Of a stretch of DNA of 64,000 nucleotides, positions 42,921-51,475 are shown piece by piece; position 1 is the first letter of the stretch, and each line of letters opens with the position of its first letter. Origin of the DNA: Pelomonas margarita. GTDB taxonomy: Bacteria > Pseudomonadota > Gammaproteobacteria > Burkholderiales > Burkholderiaceae_C. A program made the translations under genes and the position numbers. The stretch is taken from the NCBI RefSeq assembly GCF_043555875.1, contig NZ_JBIGHW010000008.1:1-64000 (forward strand), given 5' to 3'. The notes beneath the pieces are model-generated. The model was not told the origin of the DNA. It saw nothing but the letters and a program-made list of their open reading frames with translations, and did not search any database.

Positions 42921-44207
42921 TCAATCGGCGATCAGGACGCGGTCCGCGCCCTTGAAGTTGTCGGCGCCGGTGACGACGACGCGGTCGCCGACCTTCAGGC
43001 CCGACACCACCTCGACCCGCTCCAGCGAGCGCGCGCCCAGCTGGATGGCCACCTTCTCGGCCACGCCGTTGCGCACCACGTAGGCGTGGCTGCCACCGCC
43101 TTCGTCGACGAAGCTGCCGCGCGCGACGCCCAGCACCTGGTCGCGCCGGTCCAGCAGCACGCGCACCGACAGGCGTTGGTTCTGGCGCAGCTGCTCCGGC
43201 TGCGCACCGGCAAAGCGCAGCCGCGCAGCCACCTCGCCGTTGACGACTTCCGGCGACACCGAGCTGACCTGGCCCGCCCAGCGCTGACCGGCGGCCGAGC
43301 CGCCGGAGATCTCGCCCGGCATGCCCGGCTGCAGCTCGCGCGCAAAGCTCTCGGCGACCTGCATCTGCACCTCGAGGGCCGACAGGTCGACGACCGACAG
43401 CAGCCGCGCGTCGCGCGTGACGTTGGTGCGGTCGGCGATGAAGAGCTGGCCCACCTGGCCGTCCACCGGCGAGCGCACCTGCAGCTCGGCCACCTGGCGC
43501 TCCAGGTCGGCCACCAGCAGCTGCTGGCGCGCCAGCGCGCTGTGCTTGGCCTGCACGTCCAGCTTCAGGCTGTCGGTCTTCAGCCCTCGCAGGGACTGGG
43601 CCTGCTCCAGCGCCAGCCGGGCCTTGGCCAGCGCGTCCTGCGCGCGCTCGACCTGCATGCGCGCCGTCGCTCCGGCCTCGAAGGCCTGGGTCTGGCGGGC
43701 CAGGTCGTTCTGCGCGGTCTGGTGGTCGATGCGGGCGTTCTCGAACGCGCTGTGCAAGGCCGCCGCCTGCTGGCGCGCCTCGACCTCGGCGCGGGCCAGG
43801 TCGGCGCGCAGCGCGTCCACCTGGCTGCGCTCCTGCGCGAGGCGGTTGGTGAGTTCCGGCGAGTCCACGCGCGCCAGCACCTGGCCCTGCCGCACCGGGT
43901 CGCCGGCCTTGACCATCAGGGTTGCCGTGCCGCCGCCCTGCGCGTACAGCGTGGGGCTTTGCGCGGCGACGACGCGGCCCTCGCCGGCCACGTCGCGCGT
44001 CAGCGGCCCGATGCCGACGGTGGCGATGCCCAGCCGCGCGGCGCTGACGGCAGCGTCGGCGGACAGCGCCTGGCGCAGGCGCCCACCGGCCCCCAGCGCG
44101 ACGGCAGTGATGATCAGCACGCCGCCGCCCAGCAGCAACGGCCAGCGGCGGGCGCGGGGGGCGAGCGGGCGGTCCTGCTCGGAGGTGTCGCGGAAGTGGG
44201 AGTTCAT
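42921..44207 (-). CDS. Periplasmic adaptor (HlyD/MacA-like membrane fusion protein)
   Basis: A 428-residue adaptor. One N-terminal membrane helix (L-L-L-G-G-G-V-L-I-I-T-A-V-A-L-G) is followed by a lipoyl half-motif, a long alpha-helical hairpin (about residues 115-235), the second lipoyl half (V-R-S-P-V-D-G-Q-V-G-Q-L) and a beta-barrel domain ending V-T-G-A-D-N-F-K-G-A-D-R-V. It would join the inner-membrane ABC complex to the TolC-like duct. First gene of the five-gene operon. The predicted sigma-54 start point lies about one base before its ATG, so either the mRNA is leaderless or the start is further in. Confidence 0.9.
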   Translation of the reverse strand: MNSHFRDTSEQDRPLAPRARRWPLLLGGGVLIITAVALGAGGRLRQALSADAAVSAARLGIATVGIGPLTRDVAGEGRVVAAQSPTLYAQGGGTATLMVKAGDPVRQGQVLARVDSPELTNRLAQERSQVDALRADLARAEVEARQQAAALHSAFENARIDHQTAQNDLARQTQAFEAGATARMQVERAQDALAKARLALEQAQSLRGLKTDSLKLDVQAKHSALARQQLLVADLERQVAELQVRSPVDGQVGQLFIADRTNVTRDARLLSVVDLSALEVQMQVAESFARELQPGMPGEISGGSAAGQRWAGQVSSVSPEVVNGEVAARLRFAGAQPEQLRQNQRLSVRVLLDRRDQVLGVARGSFVDEGGGSHAYVVRNGVAEKVAIQLGARSLERVEVVSGLKVGDRVVVTGADNFKGADRVLIAD

Positions 44208-44219
44208 GGGCCCAACATC

Positions 44220-44234
44220 GCAAGCGCCGTGCCC
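44220..44234 (-). promoter_or_regulatory. Sigma-54-type (-24/-12) promoter of the export operon
   Basis: On the minus strand GGGCACG-GCGC-TTGC matches the sigma-54 consensus TGGCACG-N4-TTGC except for its first base. The invariant GG and GC are exactly 10 nt apart. The predicted transcription start is close to 44208, immediately before the adaptor ATG, which is unusually tight. Confidence 0.5.
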
Positions 44235-44277
44235 GGCCAGGCGCTACGCGGCATCAAGCACTTGGGCGCTGCGGTGG

Positions 44278-44305
44278 TGTCCGCGGACAGCGTGCGGACA
44301 GTCCG
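44278..44305 (-). promoter_or_regulatory. TGTCC/GGACA palindromes, probable enhancer-binding protein sites
   Basis: A perfect 12-bp palindrome TGTCCGCGGACA (44278-44289) and an 11-bp dyad CGGAC-A-GTCCG (44295-44305) lie side by side, containing two direct copies of CTGTCCGC on the minus strand. They stand about 45-85 bp upstream of the -24/-12 element, a usual enhancer distance for an NtrC-family activator. Confidence 0.5.
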
Positions 44306-44384
44306 GCCCCCGGCGCGGTCAGCGCCGGCCTACCCGCGCCAAATGCGGCATATGTCTCGCTACCGGAGCGAGTCCCTGCTGCGT

Positions 44385-44426
44385 TTGACGCAGGTCAATC
44401 GCCTCCGCAATCGGCCTCCCTAGGAT
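44385..44426 (+). promoter_or_regulatory. FNR-type box and promoter of the CZB chemoreceptor
   Basis: TTGAC-GCAG-GTCAA (44385-44398) fits the FNR/ANR/DNR dyad TTGAT-N4-ATCAA with one symmetric change. A TAGGAT -10 box lies at 44421-44426, so the start point would be near 44433 and the box centre about -41.5, the class II activator position. Confidence 0.6.
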
Positions 44427-44453
44427 GAATCCGTTCCAGTTTCCTAGCCCGCC

Positions 44454-46499
44454 ATGCCGAATCTCGCTGCAGCCCCGATCGGGTTGCCCGTCTCTGTCCG
44501 CTCGCCCAGCGCCCACGCCGCTGGTGGCTTCTTCTCCCACCACGGTTTCTGGGCGCCCGGCGTGCGCTTGTTCCGCAGCCTGCGCTTCGGCGCCAAGGCG
44601 CTGGTCATCTCGGCGGCCTTCCTGGTGCCGCTGCTGGGGCTGATCGCCTGGCTCATCCATGACGAGGCCGAGACCCGGCTGCAGGAGCGCCAGGCCGCGC
44701 TGCGCCAGCATGTCGAGATTGCGCACAACGTGCTGAGCTGGGCCCAGGGGCTGGAGGCCGGCGGGCTGTCGCGCGAGGAGGCCCAGGCCCAGGCGCGCCA
44801 GGCCATCGCCAAGCTGCGCTACGGCGGCCAGGAGTATTTCTGGATCAATGACATGCAGTCCCGCATCGTCATGCACCCGATCAAGCCCGAGCTCGACGGC
44901 AAGGACGGCAGCGGCATCAAGGACCCCAACGGCGTCGCGCTGTTCAACGCCTTCGTCGCCGAGGTGCGACGCAACGGCCAGGGCTTCGTGAGCTACCAGT
45001 GGCCCAAGCCGGGCCAGGCTGAGCCGGCCGACAAGATCGCCTTCGTCAAGGGCCTGGACGCGTGGGGCTGGGTGGTGGGCTCGGGTCTGTACGTGGACGA
45101 CCTGCGCGACGCCGAGCTGCGCCTCATCTACCGGACCGGCGTCGTGCTGGTCTTCATGCTGTGCGTGGCGGGCTACCTGTTCCTGAGCTTCTTCAAGGTC
45201 ATGGACGGCGGCCTGGACGAGACGCGGCGCCACCTGCGCGCGATGACGGCCGGCGACCTGACCACCACGCCCGCCCCGTGGGGCCGCGACGAGGCGGCCG
45301 ACCTGATGCGCGAGCTGGCCACGATGCAGGACTCGCTGCGCCACATGGTGCTGCGTGTGAGCCGCTCCAGCGACCAGATCCTGCACTCCAGCGACGAGAT
45401 CGCCAGCGGCGCGATGGATCTGTCGGCCCGCACCGAGCAGGCTGCCGCCAACCTGGAGGAGTCGGCCGCGTCGATGGAGGAGATCTCGGCCACCGTGCGC
45501 CACAGCGCCGAGCACACGGCCGAGGCCTCGCAGCTGGCACGCCAGAACGCCCGCATCGCCAGCGACGGCGGCCGCGTGATGGAGGAGGTGGCGCAGACCA
45601 TGCAGGCCATCCGCGACTCGTCCACGCGCATCGCCGACATCATCGGCACCATCGACGGCATCGCCTTCCAGACCAACATCCTGGCGCTGAACGCCGCGGT
45701 CGAGGCCGCGCGCGCCGGTGAGCAGGGCCGCGGCTTCGCCGTGGTGGCCAGCGAGGTGCGCATGCTGGCGCAGCGCAGCGCCGAGGCGGCCAAGGAGATC
45801 AAGACGCTGATCGGCCGCAGCGTGGAGCAGGTGGAGTCCGGCACGGCCATCGTGGGCCGCGCGGGCGAGACCATCGTGCAGATCGTCGACGGCTCGCAGC
45901 GCGTGGACCAGCTGCTGGGCGACGTGGCCCAGGCCTCGCGCGAGCAGAGCCAGGGCATCGCCCAGATCGGCCAGGCTGTGCAGGAGCTGGACCGCGCCAC
46001 GCAGCAGAACGCCGCGCTCGTGGAGGAGACGGCTGCCGCCGCCGCGTCCATGAAGTCGCAGGCTGGCAGCCTGGTGGGCGAGGTGGCGCGCTTCTCGATG
46101 CCGGCCGGCCTGTCACTGGACATCGAGGACGAGCCGATCGAGCGTGCCGACTTCGATTTCGACAGCGCCATCAACGCCCACCGCGACTGGAAGGTGCGCT
46201 TGCGCCAGGCCATCGCCGACCGCGCCCGGCTCGACGCCGACACCATCTGCCGCGACGACCAGTGCCCTCTGGGCCGCTGGCTGCACGGCGACGGTCAGCG
46301 CCGCTGGGGCTCGCGCCCCACCTTTGTGGCGTTGATGGACAAGCATGCCCAGTTCCACGAGGCGGCCGGTGACGTCGCGCGCCGCATCAACGGCGGCCAG
46401 TACGAGCAGGCCGAACGCCTGATCGGCGCCGGCTCGGTGTTTGCCGGCCGCTCCACCGAGGTGTCGACGCTGCTGACCCAGGCCAAGCGCGGCCTGTGA
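44454..46499 (+). CDS. Chemoreceptor with Cache sensor and C-terminal CZB zinc-binding domain
   Basis: A 681-residue methyl-accepting chemotaxis protein. Membrane helix 1 (about residues 49-68) is followed by a periplasmic single-Cache domain (about 70-215, with Y-G-G-Q-E-Y-F-W-I-N-D and G-W-V-V-G-S-G-L-Y-V-D-D), helix 2 (about 222-242), HAMP and the signalling coiled coil with I-D-G-I-A-F-Q-T-N-I-L-A-L-N-A-A-V-E-A-A-R. The C-terminal CZB domain (from about 564) shows its zinc ligands: H576 in N-A-H-R-D-W, C604 in C-P-L-G-R-W-L, and H631 and H635 in K-H-A-Q-F-H. CZB proteins sense zinc or hypochlorite in characterised cases. The upstream FNR-type box suggests oxygen-linked expression. Confidence 0.92.
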   Translation: MPNLAAAPIGLPVSVRSPSAHAAGGFFSHHGFWAPGVRLFRSLRFGAKALVISAAFLVPLLGLIAWLIHDEAETRLQERQAALRQHVEIAHNVLSWAQGLEAGGLSREEAQAQARQAIAKLRYGGQEYFWINDMQSRIVMHPIKPELDGKDGSGIKDPNGVALFNAFVAEVRRNGQGFVSYQWPKPGQAEPADKIAFVKGLDAWGWVVGSGLYVDDLRDAELRLIYRTGVVLVFMLCVAGYLFLSFFKVMDGGLDETRRHLRAMTAGDLTTTPAPWGRDEAADLMRELATMQDSLRHMVLRVSRSSDQILHSSDEIASGAMDLSARTEQAAANLEESAASMEEISATVRHSAEHTAEASQLARQNARIASDGGRVMEEVAQTMQAIRDSSTRIADIIGTIDGIAFQTNILALNAAVEAARAGEQGRGFAVVASEVRMLAQRSAEAAKEIKTLIGRSVEQVESGTAIVGRAGETIVQIVDGSQRVDQLLGDVAQASREQSQGIAQIGQAVQELDRATQQNAALVEETAAAAASMKSQAGSLVGEVARFSMPAGLSLDIEDEPIERADFDFDSAINAHRDWKVRLRQAIADRARLDADTICRDDQCPLGRWLHGDGQRRWGSRPTFVALMDKHAQFHEAAGDVARRINGGQYEQAERLIGAGSVFAGRSTEVSTLLTQAKRGL

Positions 46500-46512
46500 G
46501 CTGCGGCGCCGC

Positions 46513-46596
46513 TCAGGCGGCCAGGACGAGGACGAAGTAGGCCAGCACCGCGCCGCACAGGCACAGGCCGAACAGGGGCGGTGTCGTGCGGGGCAT
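46513..46596 (-). CDS. 27-residue small membrane protein
   Basis: On the minus strand an ATG at 46594-46596 is preceded by a perfect AGGAGG with a 5-nt gap. It opens 27 codons beginning M-P-R-T-T-P-P-L-F-G, followed by a hydrophobic core with two cysteines (L-C-L-C-G-A-V-L-A-Y-F-V-L-V-L-A-A) and a TGA. One transmembrane helix would fill most of it. It starts 9 bp after the DUF1501 stop, whose TAG touches the ribosome site. Too short for standard gene callers. Function unknown. Confidence 0.55.
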   Translation of the reverse strand: MPRTTPPLFGLCLCGAVLAYFVLVLAA

Positions 46597-46605
46597 GCCG
46601 GCCTC

Positions 46606-47847
46606 CTAGCTGCGGATGAGCTCGCCAGCCTGGCGCCACATGGCGCCAGGCTGCGGGAACACGCTGGCCAGTGCGCTGTCCGGCAGCCCCAGGTGGCGCT
46701 GCAGCACGGCAGCCAGCACCTGGCGGAAGTCGGTGGTCACGGCCAGGTCGCGGCCGTCGGCCAGCGCGGCGCGGTCCAGCCCAGGCCATTCGCCCAGCAC
46801 GCGCCCGCCCGCTACCGGGCCGCCCAGCAGCCACATGACGTTGCCGCGGCCGTGGTCCGTGCCGCCGTTGCCGTTCTGGCGCACGGTGCGGCCGAACTCG
46901 CTGGCCACGACGATGACGGTGTCCCGGTAGGCATCGCCCAGACCGGTGGCCAGCGCGTCCAGTCCCTGGCCCAGGCTGGCCAGGCGGTTGGCCAACTGGC
47001 CGCGCGCGGCGCCCTGGTTGACGTGCGTGTCCCAGCCGCCCACGGCCGTGAAGGCGAGCTGGGTGTGCGGGTCCTTGCGGATCAGCGTGCCCAGCCGCAG
47101 CGCGTCGGCAGCGAAGCTGCGGGCCGACGGCGCGCCGGCATCGGCCGTCGGGTCCATGCTGCGTTCGCCCGGCGCCATGCCCGAGGCCATGCTGCGCGCC
47201 ATCTCGCCGCGGCCCTCGGTGGTGTCCCGCAGCGTGGCGCTGAGCGCCGGGTCCTGCGCGTACAGCTTGGCGAGGCCGGCCTGCATCTGCGGGTTGTCGA
47301 TGCTGCGGCGCTGCAGCGCGTTGGGTCCCAGGCCCAGGTTGGCGACGCTGGCCGTGCCGGCAAAGATGCGCGGCGGCGTGCTCCCCTGGCTGATGGCTCG
47401 CGTGGGTGCGGGCTCGCCTGGCAGCGCGGCCAGCAGGCGGTTCATCCAGCCGTCGGGCGTGGACTTGCGGCCCGGCGTGCCGGACTCGAAGTAGTCCTGC
47501 GCGTCGAAGTGCGAGCGCGTCGCATCGGGCGAGCCGCTGGCGTGCACGAAGGCCAGCTGGCCGCCGTCCCAGTGGCGCTTGAGCATCGCCAGCGACGGGT
47601 GCAGGCCGAACAGCGAGTCCAGCTTGAGCAGGCCGTCCTCGGCGCCGGGCACGGGCAGCGCGATCTGCGGGCGGCCGGCTGCGTAGTCGCGCTCGCCGTG
47701 GGGCGCGACGACGGACAGGCCGTCCACCGCGCCGCGCAACATGACGACGACGAGCTTTTTCGGGGCGGCGGTTTGCGCGCGCAGCAGCGAGACGGGCAGG
47801 CCGCCCAGCGCGAGTGCGCTGGCCTGCAGGAGTTGGCGGCGGTGCAT
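46606..47847 (-). CDS. DUF1501 family exported protein
   Basis: A 413-residue sulfatase-like-fold DUF1501 protein. The N-terminus M-H-R-R-Q-L-L-Q-A-S-A-L-A-L-G-G-L-P has a twin arginine and could use the Tat pathway. It contains V-V-V-M-L-R-G-A-V-D-G-L, S-H-F-D-A-Q-D-Y-F-E, G-G-W-D-T-H, E-F-G-R-T-V-R-Q-N-G-N-G-G-T-D-H-G, typical of the family. Start 47847 has CAGGAGC upstream and is preferred over 47880. Partner of the DUF1800 gene 38 bp upstream. Biochemical role unknown. Confidence 0.9.
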   Translation of the reverse strand: MHRRQLLQASALALGGLPVSLLRAQTAAPKKLVVVMLRGAVDGLSVVAPHGERDYAAGRPQIALPVPGAEDGLLKLDSLFGLHPSLAMLKRHWDGGQLAFVHASGSPDATRSHFDAQDYFESGTPGRKSTPDGWMNRLLAALPGEPAPTRAISQGSTPPRIFAGTASVANLGLGPNALQRRSIDNPQMQAGLAKLYAQDPALSATLRDTTEGRGEMARSMASGMAPGERSMDPTADAGAPSARSFAADALRLGTLIRKDPHTQLAFTAVGGWDTHVNQGAARGQLANRLASLGQGLDALATGLGDAYRDTVIVVASEFGRTVRQNGNGGTDHGRGNVMWLLGGPVAGGRVLGEWPGLDRAALADGRDLAVTTDFRQVLAAVLQRHLGLPDSALASVFPQPGAMWRQAGELIRS

Positions 47848-47885
47848 GGACAGCTCCTGGTAACGAGGGTGCATGGACATGGGCG

Positions 47886-49406
47886 TCAGCGCTTCATGAA
47901 GTCGGGCGACGCGAGCATTAGGGCCACTTGCTGGCCGGCCGGCTCGCTGGCCAGCGTGCGGCGCGTGGCCGCGCTGACCGAGGCGCCCAGCGTGCTGCCC
48001 AGCCGCTCGGCGCTCACGCCGCTGCGCTGGCCCAGCGTGGCGGCGAGTTGCACGCGCTGCGTCAGCGCCTCGGGGTTGCGCCAGGCGGCGGCGATGGTCT
48101 TGTAGCCGTCCGGCGTCTGCGCGCCATACAGCGGCTGGCCGGCCTGGGACAGCGCCTGCAGCAGCGGCTGCGGGTTGGCCAGCGGCAGGTCCAGCGCGCG
48201 CAGGCTGGACAGCAGGTACTGGTAGGGCGTCTTGAACTTGGCCTGGAAGGCCTCGCGCTGCCAGAACTCGTCGGCGCGCATCAACACGCGCGTGAACTCG
48301 CGCAGGTCGCCGCCGCTGGTCAGGAAGCTGTCGGCCAGCTTCTGCACCAGGCTGGCCGGCGGCTCGTCGGCCACAAAGGCCTGGGCGAACTTGTGGGCCA
48401 GTCGACGCGCGGTGGCCGGGTGGGCGGCCAGCATGTCCAGCGCCCGCTCGCCCTCGGCCTGGCCGGCGCCCGCGATGCTCTGGCCCAGCCAGGTCTTGGT
48501 GCCGTTGTCGTGGCGGCGCGGGTCGAACGCGAAGGCGTCACCCGTGGCGCCGGCCAGCAGCTTGCGTGGCTCCAGCCCCCAGCCGGTCAGCATGCGGGCC
48601 AGCTCGGTCACGTCGCGCTGCGTGTAGCCGCCGTCCACGCCCAGCGTGTGCAGCTCCATCAGCTCGCGGGCGTAGTTCTCGTTCAGGCCATTGGCGCGTT
48701 GCGGGTTGGCGACGGTGCGGCGCGGAGGTCGGTCGGCCGCCACGCTCTGCGCGTTGTCCAGGTAGATGAGCATGGCCGGATGCTTGGCCGTGGCGCCCAG
48801 CATGTCGCGAAAGCGCCCCAGCACATGCGGCCGGATGGCCTGGTGCTCGTAGTTCGCGATCAGCACGCCGACGGCGTTCTTGCCGGCGAACACATTGAAG
48901 TGGTTGAACCAGAACTCGGTCAGCACCTCCTCCAGCTGCGCCGGGCTGTGCAGCGCGCGGGCCAGTCGCGCGGTGGCGGCCTGGGCCAGCAGCGGGCGCA
49001 CTTGCTCGCGCACGGCGTTCAGTGCGTCGGCGTCAGGCTTGCCGCCCTGGGCCTGCTCGCGGCGCGCCTCGCGGGCGGCCTTCACGGCCTCGCGGTAGCG
49101 GCCCAGCAGCTCGGCCTGGCCCAGTTGCAGCACTTCCATGCCGGCCAGGCGCTCGCTCAGCGCCGCTGGCGCGGCCAGGAGGCGCGGCGTCAGCTGTTCG
49201 GTCAGGAAGCGCTCCAGCCAGGCGTCGGCGCCCTGGTCGGCAATGGCGGCCGCATCGGCCGGCCGCGGGCCGTAGCCCAGGCGGTTCAGCGCATGCAGCG
49301 CACGCTCTTCTGCGCTCAGCGGGGCGGCGCTGCCGGCCAGGGCAGTCGGCAGGCGCAGGCCGGCCAGCGCGGCCGTACCCAGCATGAGTCGGCGTCGGGG
49401 GTTCAT
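47886..49406 (-). CDS. DUF1800 family exported protein
   Basis: A 506-residue DUF1800 protein, usually encoded next to DUF1501. An N-terminal R-R-R-L-M-L-G-T-A-A-L-A-G-L signal could be Tat type. Family features include A-L-N-R-L-G-Y-G-P-R-P, F-W-F-N-H-F-N-V-F, N-E-N-Y-A-R-E-L-M-E-L-H-T-L-G-V-D and L-A-R-M-L-T-G-W. The start at 49406 gives the signal directly; the longer start at 49475 adds a basic stretch without support. Function unknown. Confidence 0.92.
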   Translation of the reverse strand: MNPRRRLMLGTAALAGLRLPTALAGSAAPLSAEERALHALNRLGYGPRPADAAAIADQGADAWLERFLTEQLTPRLLAAPAALSERLAGMEVLQLGQAELLGRYREAVKAAREARREQAQGGKPDADALNAVREQVRPLLAQAATARLARALHSPAQLEEVLTEFWFNHFNVFAGKNAVGVLIANYEHQAIRPHVLGRFRDMLGATAKHPAMLIYLDNAQSVAADRPPRRTVANPQRANGLNENYARELMELHTLGVDGGYTQRDVTELARMLTGWGLEPRKLLAGATGDAFAFDPRRHDNGTKTWLGQSIAGAGQAEGERALDMLAAHPATARRLAHKFAQAFVADEPPASLVQKLADSFLTSGGDLREFTRVLMRADEFWQREAFQAKFKTPYQYLLSSLRALDLPLANPQPLLQALSQAGQPLYGAQTPDGYKTIAAAWRNPEALTQRVQLAATLGQRSGVSAERLGSTLGASVSAATRRTLASEPAGQQVALMLASPDFMKR

Positions 49407-49484
49407 CGGCGGTCTCCGTCGTCGTGACGGCGCAGCATCCCGCGCTTTGCGCAAGCCGGTGTGGCCCCTGCGCAAAGTTTTGTG

Positions 49485-49853
49485 TCAGCCCAGCCAGCGC
49501 TCCAGGCTGCGCAGCGTAGCGGCCACGTCCAGCGGCTTGGACCAGTAGCCGTCGAACCCGCCCCGGCGGGCCAGGTCGGCCGCCACGTACTCGGGCTCGG
49601 CCGTCACCAGCAGCGCCGGCGCGTCCGTCGCGAGGCCGGCCTGGCGCAGCTGCGGCAGCAGCGCGTCGCCGCTGACGTCAGGCAGGCGCAGGTCGCACAG
49701 CAGCAGGTCCACGCCCTGGCTGGCCACGATGCGCCGCGCCTCGGCGCCACTGCGGGCCACCTGCACGCGGCAGCCCGGCCGCAGTTCCACGATGCCCTGC
49801 ATGAGCAGGGCGTTGACCGGGTCGTCCTCGACGTACAGCACCACCGTCATCAC
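49485..49853 (-). CDS. Single-domain response regulator (CheY-like)
   Basis: A 122-residue receiver domain with no output domain. The acidic pocket is V-E-D-D (residues 8-11), the phosphorylated aspartate is in L-L-L-C-D-L-R-L-P, the switch Thr in L-L-V-T-A-E and the lysine in W-S-K-P-L. The Met-Met start leaves 49850 as an equal option. No kinase gene adjoins it. It follows the REC-HPt and HTH-REC genes on the same strand after a 191-bp gap and could exchange phosphate with the HPt domain. Confidence 0.88.
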   Translation of the reverse strand: MMTVVLYVEDDPVNALLMQGIVELRPGCRVQVARSGAEARRIVASQGVDLLLCDLRLPDVSGDALLPQLRQAGLATDAPALLVTAEPEYVAADLARRGGFDGYWSKPLDVAATLRSLERWLG

Positions 49854-49954
49854 CGCCCCCGGGACCGCAGAGGCTGCGTAGGCGGGGAGGTCGGGCGCTG
49901 GGCAGTGGGCTGGTCGGCGGGCATCGTGTGGCTGCAGGCGTTGGATGCCAGCAT

Positions 49955-49971
49955 TATCAAATTCATTGATA
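49955..49971. promoter_or_regulatory. TATCAA-N5-TTGATA dyad upstream of the CheY-like gene
   Basis: A perfect 6-bp inverted repeat, TATCAA (49955-49960) and TTGATA (49966-49971), in an AT-rich pocket within the 191-bp gap 49854-50044. It may be an operator. A similar TTTGATA half stands at 51424-51430, in the divergent promoter region before the HTH-REC gene. Confidence 0.35.
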
Positions 49972-50044
49972 GGGTCGAACAGGAATGCACTGCAAATACG
50001 GTGTAAACCCGGATATTTGCCAGATGCGGCAGGCGCTCGACCGC

Positions 50045-50761
50045 TCAGTGTGCGGCCTGCCGCAGTGCCTGCAGGCCGCGACGCAGCACCGCCCAGCCGG
50101 CGGCCTGCAGTGCCGAGCCGTGGGTGGCAGCGTCCTCCAGCGCCAGGGCCTGGCGGGAGAGGTCCGGATGGCCCAGCAGCTCCAGCACCGCTTTCAGGCC
50201 GTGGGCCACGCGCCGCAGCGCCTCGGTATCGCTGGCGGCGATGGCGGCATCTCCCTGGGCGATGTCGTCGGCGAAGCGCGCCAGGCAGCCGGTGCGAAAG
50301 CGCTCGAACAGATCCAGGTCGCCGCCGAAATGGGTTTGCAGGGTGGCGGGCGCCGACGGTGCCGGCGCCGGGGCAGGGCCGGCCGCAGCGGCGCGGCGCG
50401 GCAGCAGTTCCGTGACGGTGCTCAGCAGCTGGGCCAGCGGCACGGGCTTGCGCAGTGTTCGCGCGACACCCAGTGCCTGCAGCGCGAGCAGCCGCTCGGG
50501 CTGCAGGCCGGCGCTGAACACCACCCAGGGCGGCGCGTCGGCGCCCTGGGCACGGCCCTCGGCCAGCAAGGCCTCGGCGGAGCCATCGGGCAGCATCAGG
50601 TCGCTGATGACCAACTGCCAGCCGCCGCCCGACAGGGCCGTGCGGGCCTGCGCCAGATGGGTCACGACCTGCAGCTCCACGCCGGGCAGGTCTTCCAGTG
50701 CCATCTCCACGAACCTGGCGATCGAGGCGTCGTCCTCGATGAGCAGCAGGCGGGCGGGCAT
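50045..50761 (-). CDS. Receiver-HPt hybrid phosphorelay protein
   Basis: A 238-residue protein with an N-terminal receiver domain (L-I-E-D-D; phospho-acceptor in V-I-S-D-L-M-L-P; lysine in T-L-R-K-P-V). An Ala/Pro linker (about 122-140) joins it to a C-terminal HPt domain with the acceptor histidine in R-R-V-A-H-G-L-K-A-V-L-E-L-L-G. This is a phosphate-relay part without an output domain. It starts 5 bp after the HTH-REC gene and is probably co-translated with it. Confidence 0.85.
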   Translation of the reverse strand: MPARLLLIEDDASIARFVEMALEDLPGVELQVVTHLAQARTALSGGGWQLVISDLMLPDGSAEALLAEGRAQGADAPPWVVFSAGLQPERLLALQALGVARTLRKPVPLAQLLSTVTELLPRRAAAAGPAPAPAPSAPATLQTHFGGDLDLFERFRTGCLARFADDIAQGDAAIAASDTEALRRVAHGLKAVLELLGHPDLSRQALALEDAATHGSALQAAGWAVLRRGLQALRQAAH

Positions 50762-50766
50762 GGGGT

Positions 50767-51378
50767 TCAGGCTGTTGCGGGCGCCTGGGCCTGGGCCAGC
50801 AGGCGCGGCAGCTCGGTCACCAGCCCGGTCTTGTGCACCAGCGGCACACCGTCCAGCGCGAAGCGGTAGGGCTCGCGCTGGGCTTCGTCCAGCGCGGTGA
50901 CGACGATGAGCCGGCTGCGGGCGAACTGGGGATGCGAGCGCAGGCTGGTGATCAGCGCGGCGCCGTCGATGCCGGGCAGCAGGATGTCGATCAGCAGCAC
51001 GTCAGGCTCCAGCCGGCCGGCCAGCGCCAGTCCGGCGATGCCGTCCGAGGCGATGTGCAGATCGGCGTCGGGCAGTTCGCGCTTGACGATGAGGCTGATG
51101 AGGTTCTGGAAGTGCACCGAGTCCTCGATCAGCAGCAGTGTGAGCGGCCGCGCTGCCGCAGATGCGGCCTGTGGTGCACCTGCTGCGGCCACGCTGCCGC
51201 GCGAGGCCAGCCAGGCCTGCAGCGAGCTGAGCAGGATGCGGCGGTGGCCGCCCGGCGTCTTCCAGGCCTGCAGCTCGCCGCGGTCCACCATCAGTTGCAC
51301 GGAGCGCACCGCGAGGCCCAGGCGCTGAGCGGCCTCGGTGGTGGAGCAGGTGTCGGGCACGGAAGGGCTGGCGTTCAC
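50767..51378 (-). CDS. Excisionase/MerR-like HTH fused to a receiver domain
   Basis: A 203-residue protein with an unusual order: an N-terminal DNA-binding domain of the excisionase/MerR-like type (C-S-T-T-E-A-A-Q-R-L-G-L-A-V-R-S-V-Q-L-M, W-K-T-P-G-G-H-R-R-I), an Ala-rich linker, then a receiver domain (L-I-E-D-S; acceptor in L-L-I-D-I-L-L-P; lysine in V-H-K-T-G). Most response regulators carry the receiver first. It is divergent from the HD-GYP-like gene across 97 bp. Confidence 0.85.
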   Translation of the reverse strand: MNASPSVPDTCSTTEAAQRLGLAVRSVQLMVDRGELQAWKTPGGHRRILLSSLQAWLASRGSVAAAGAPQAASAAARPLTLLLIEDSVHFQNLISLIVKRELPDADLHIASDGIAGLALAGRLEPDVLLIDILLPGIDGAALITSLRSHPQFARSRLIVVTALDEAQREPYRFALDGVPLVHKTGLVTELPRLLAQAQAPATA

Positions 51379-51475
51379 GCGCCATATTTTGCCGTTTTTG
51401 CGGGCTGGTGCGTTGGCTTCTCATTTGATAAAAAACTCGGTGATGGACAATTCGGTCAAATTTCGGAGATCACCC

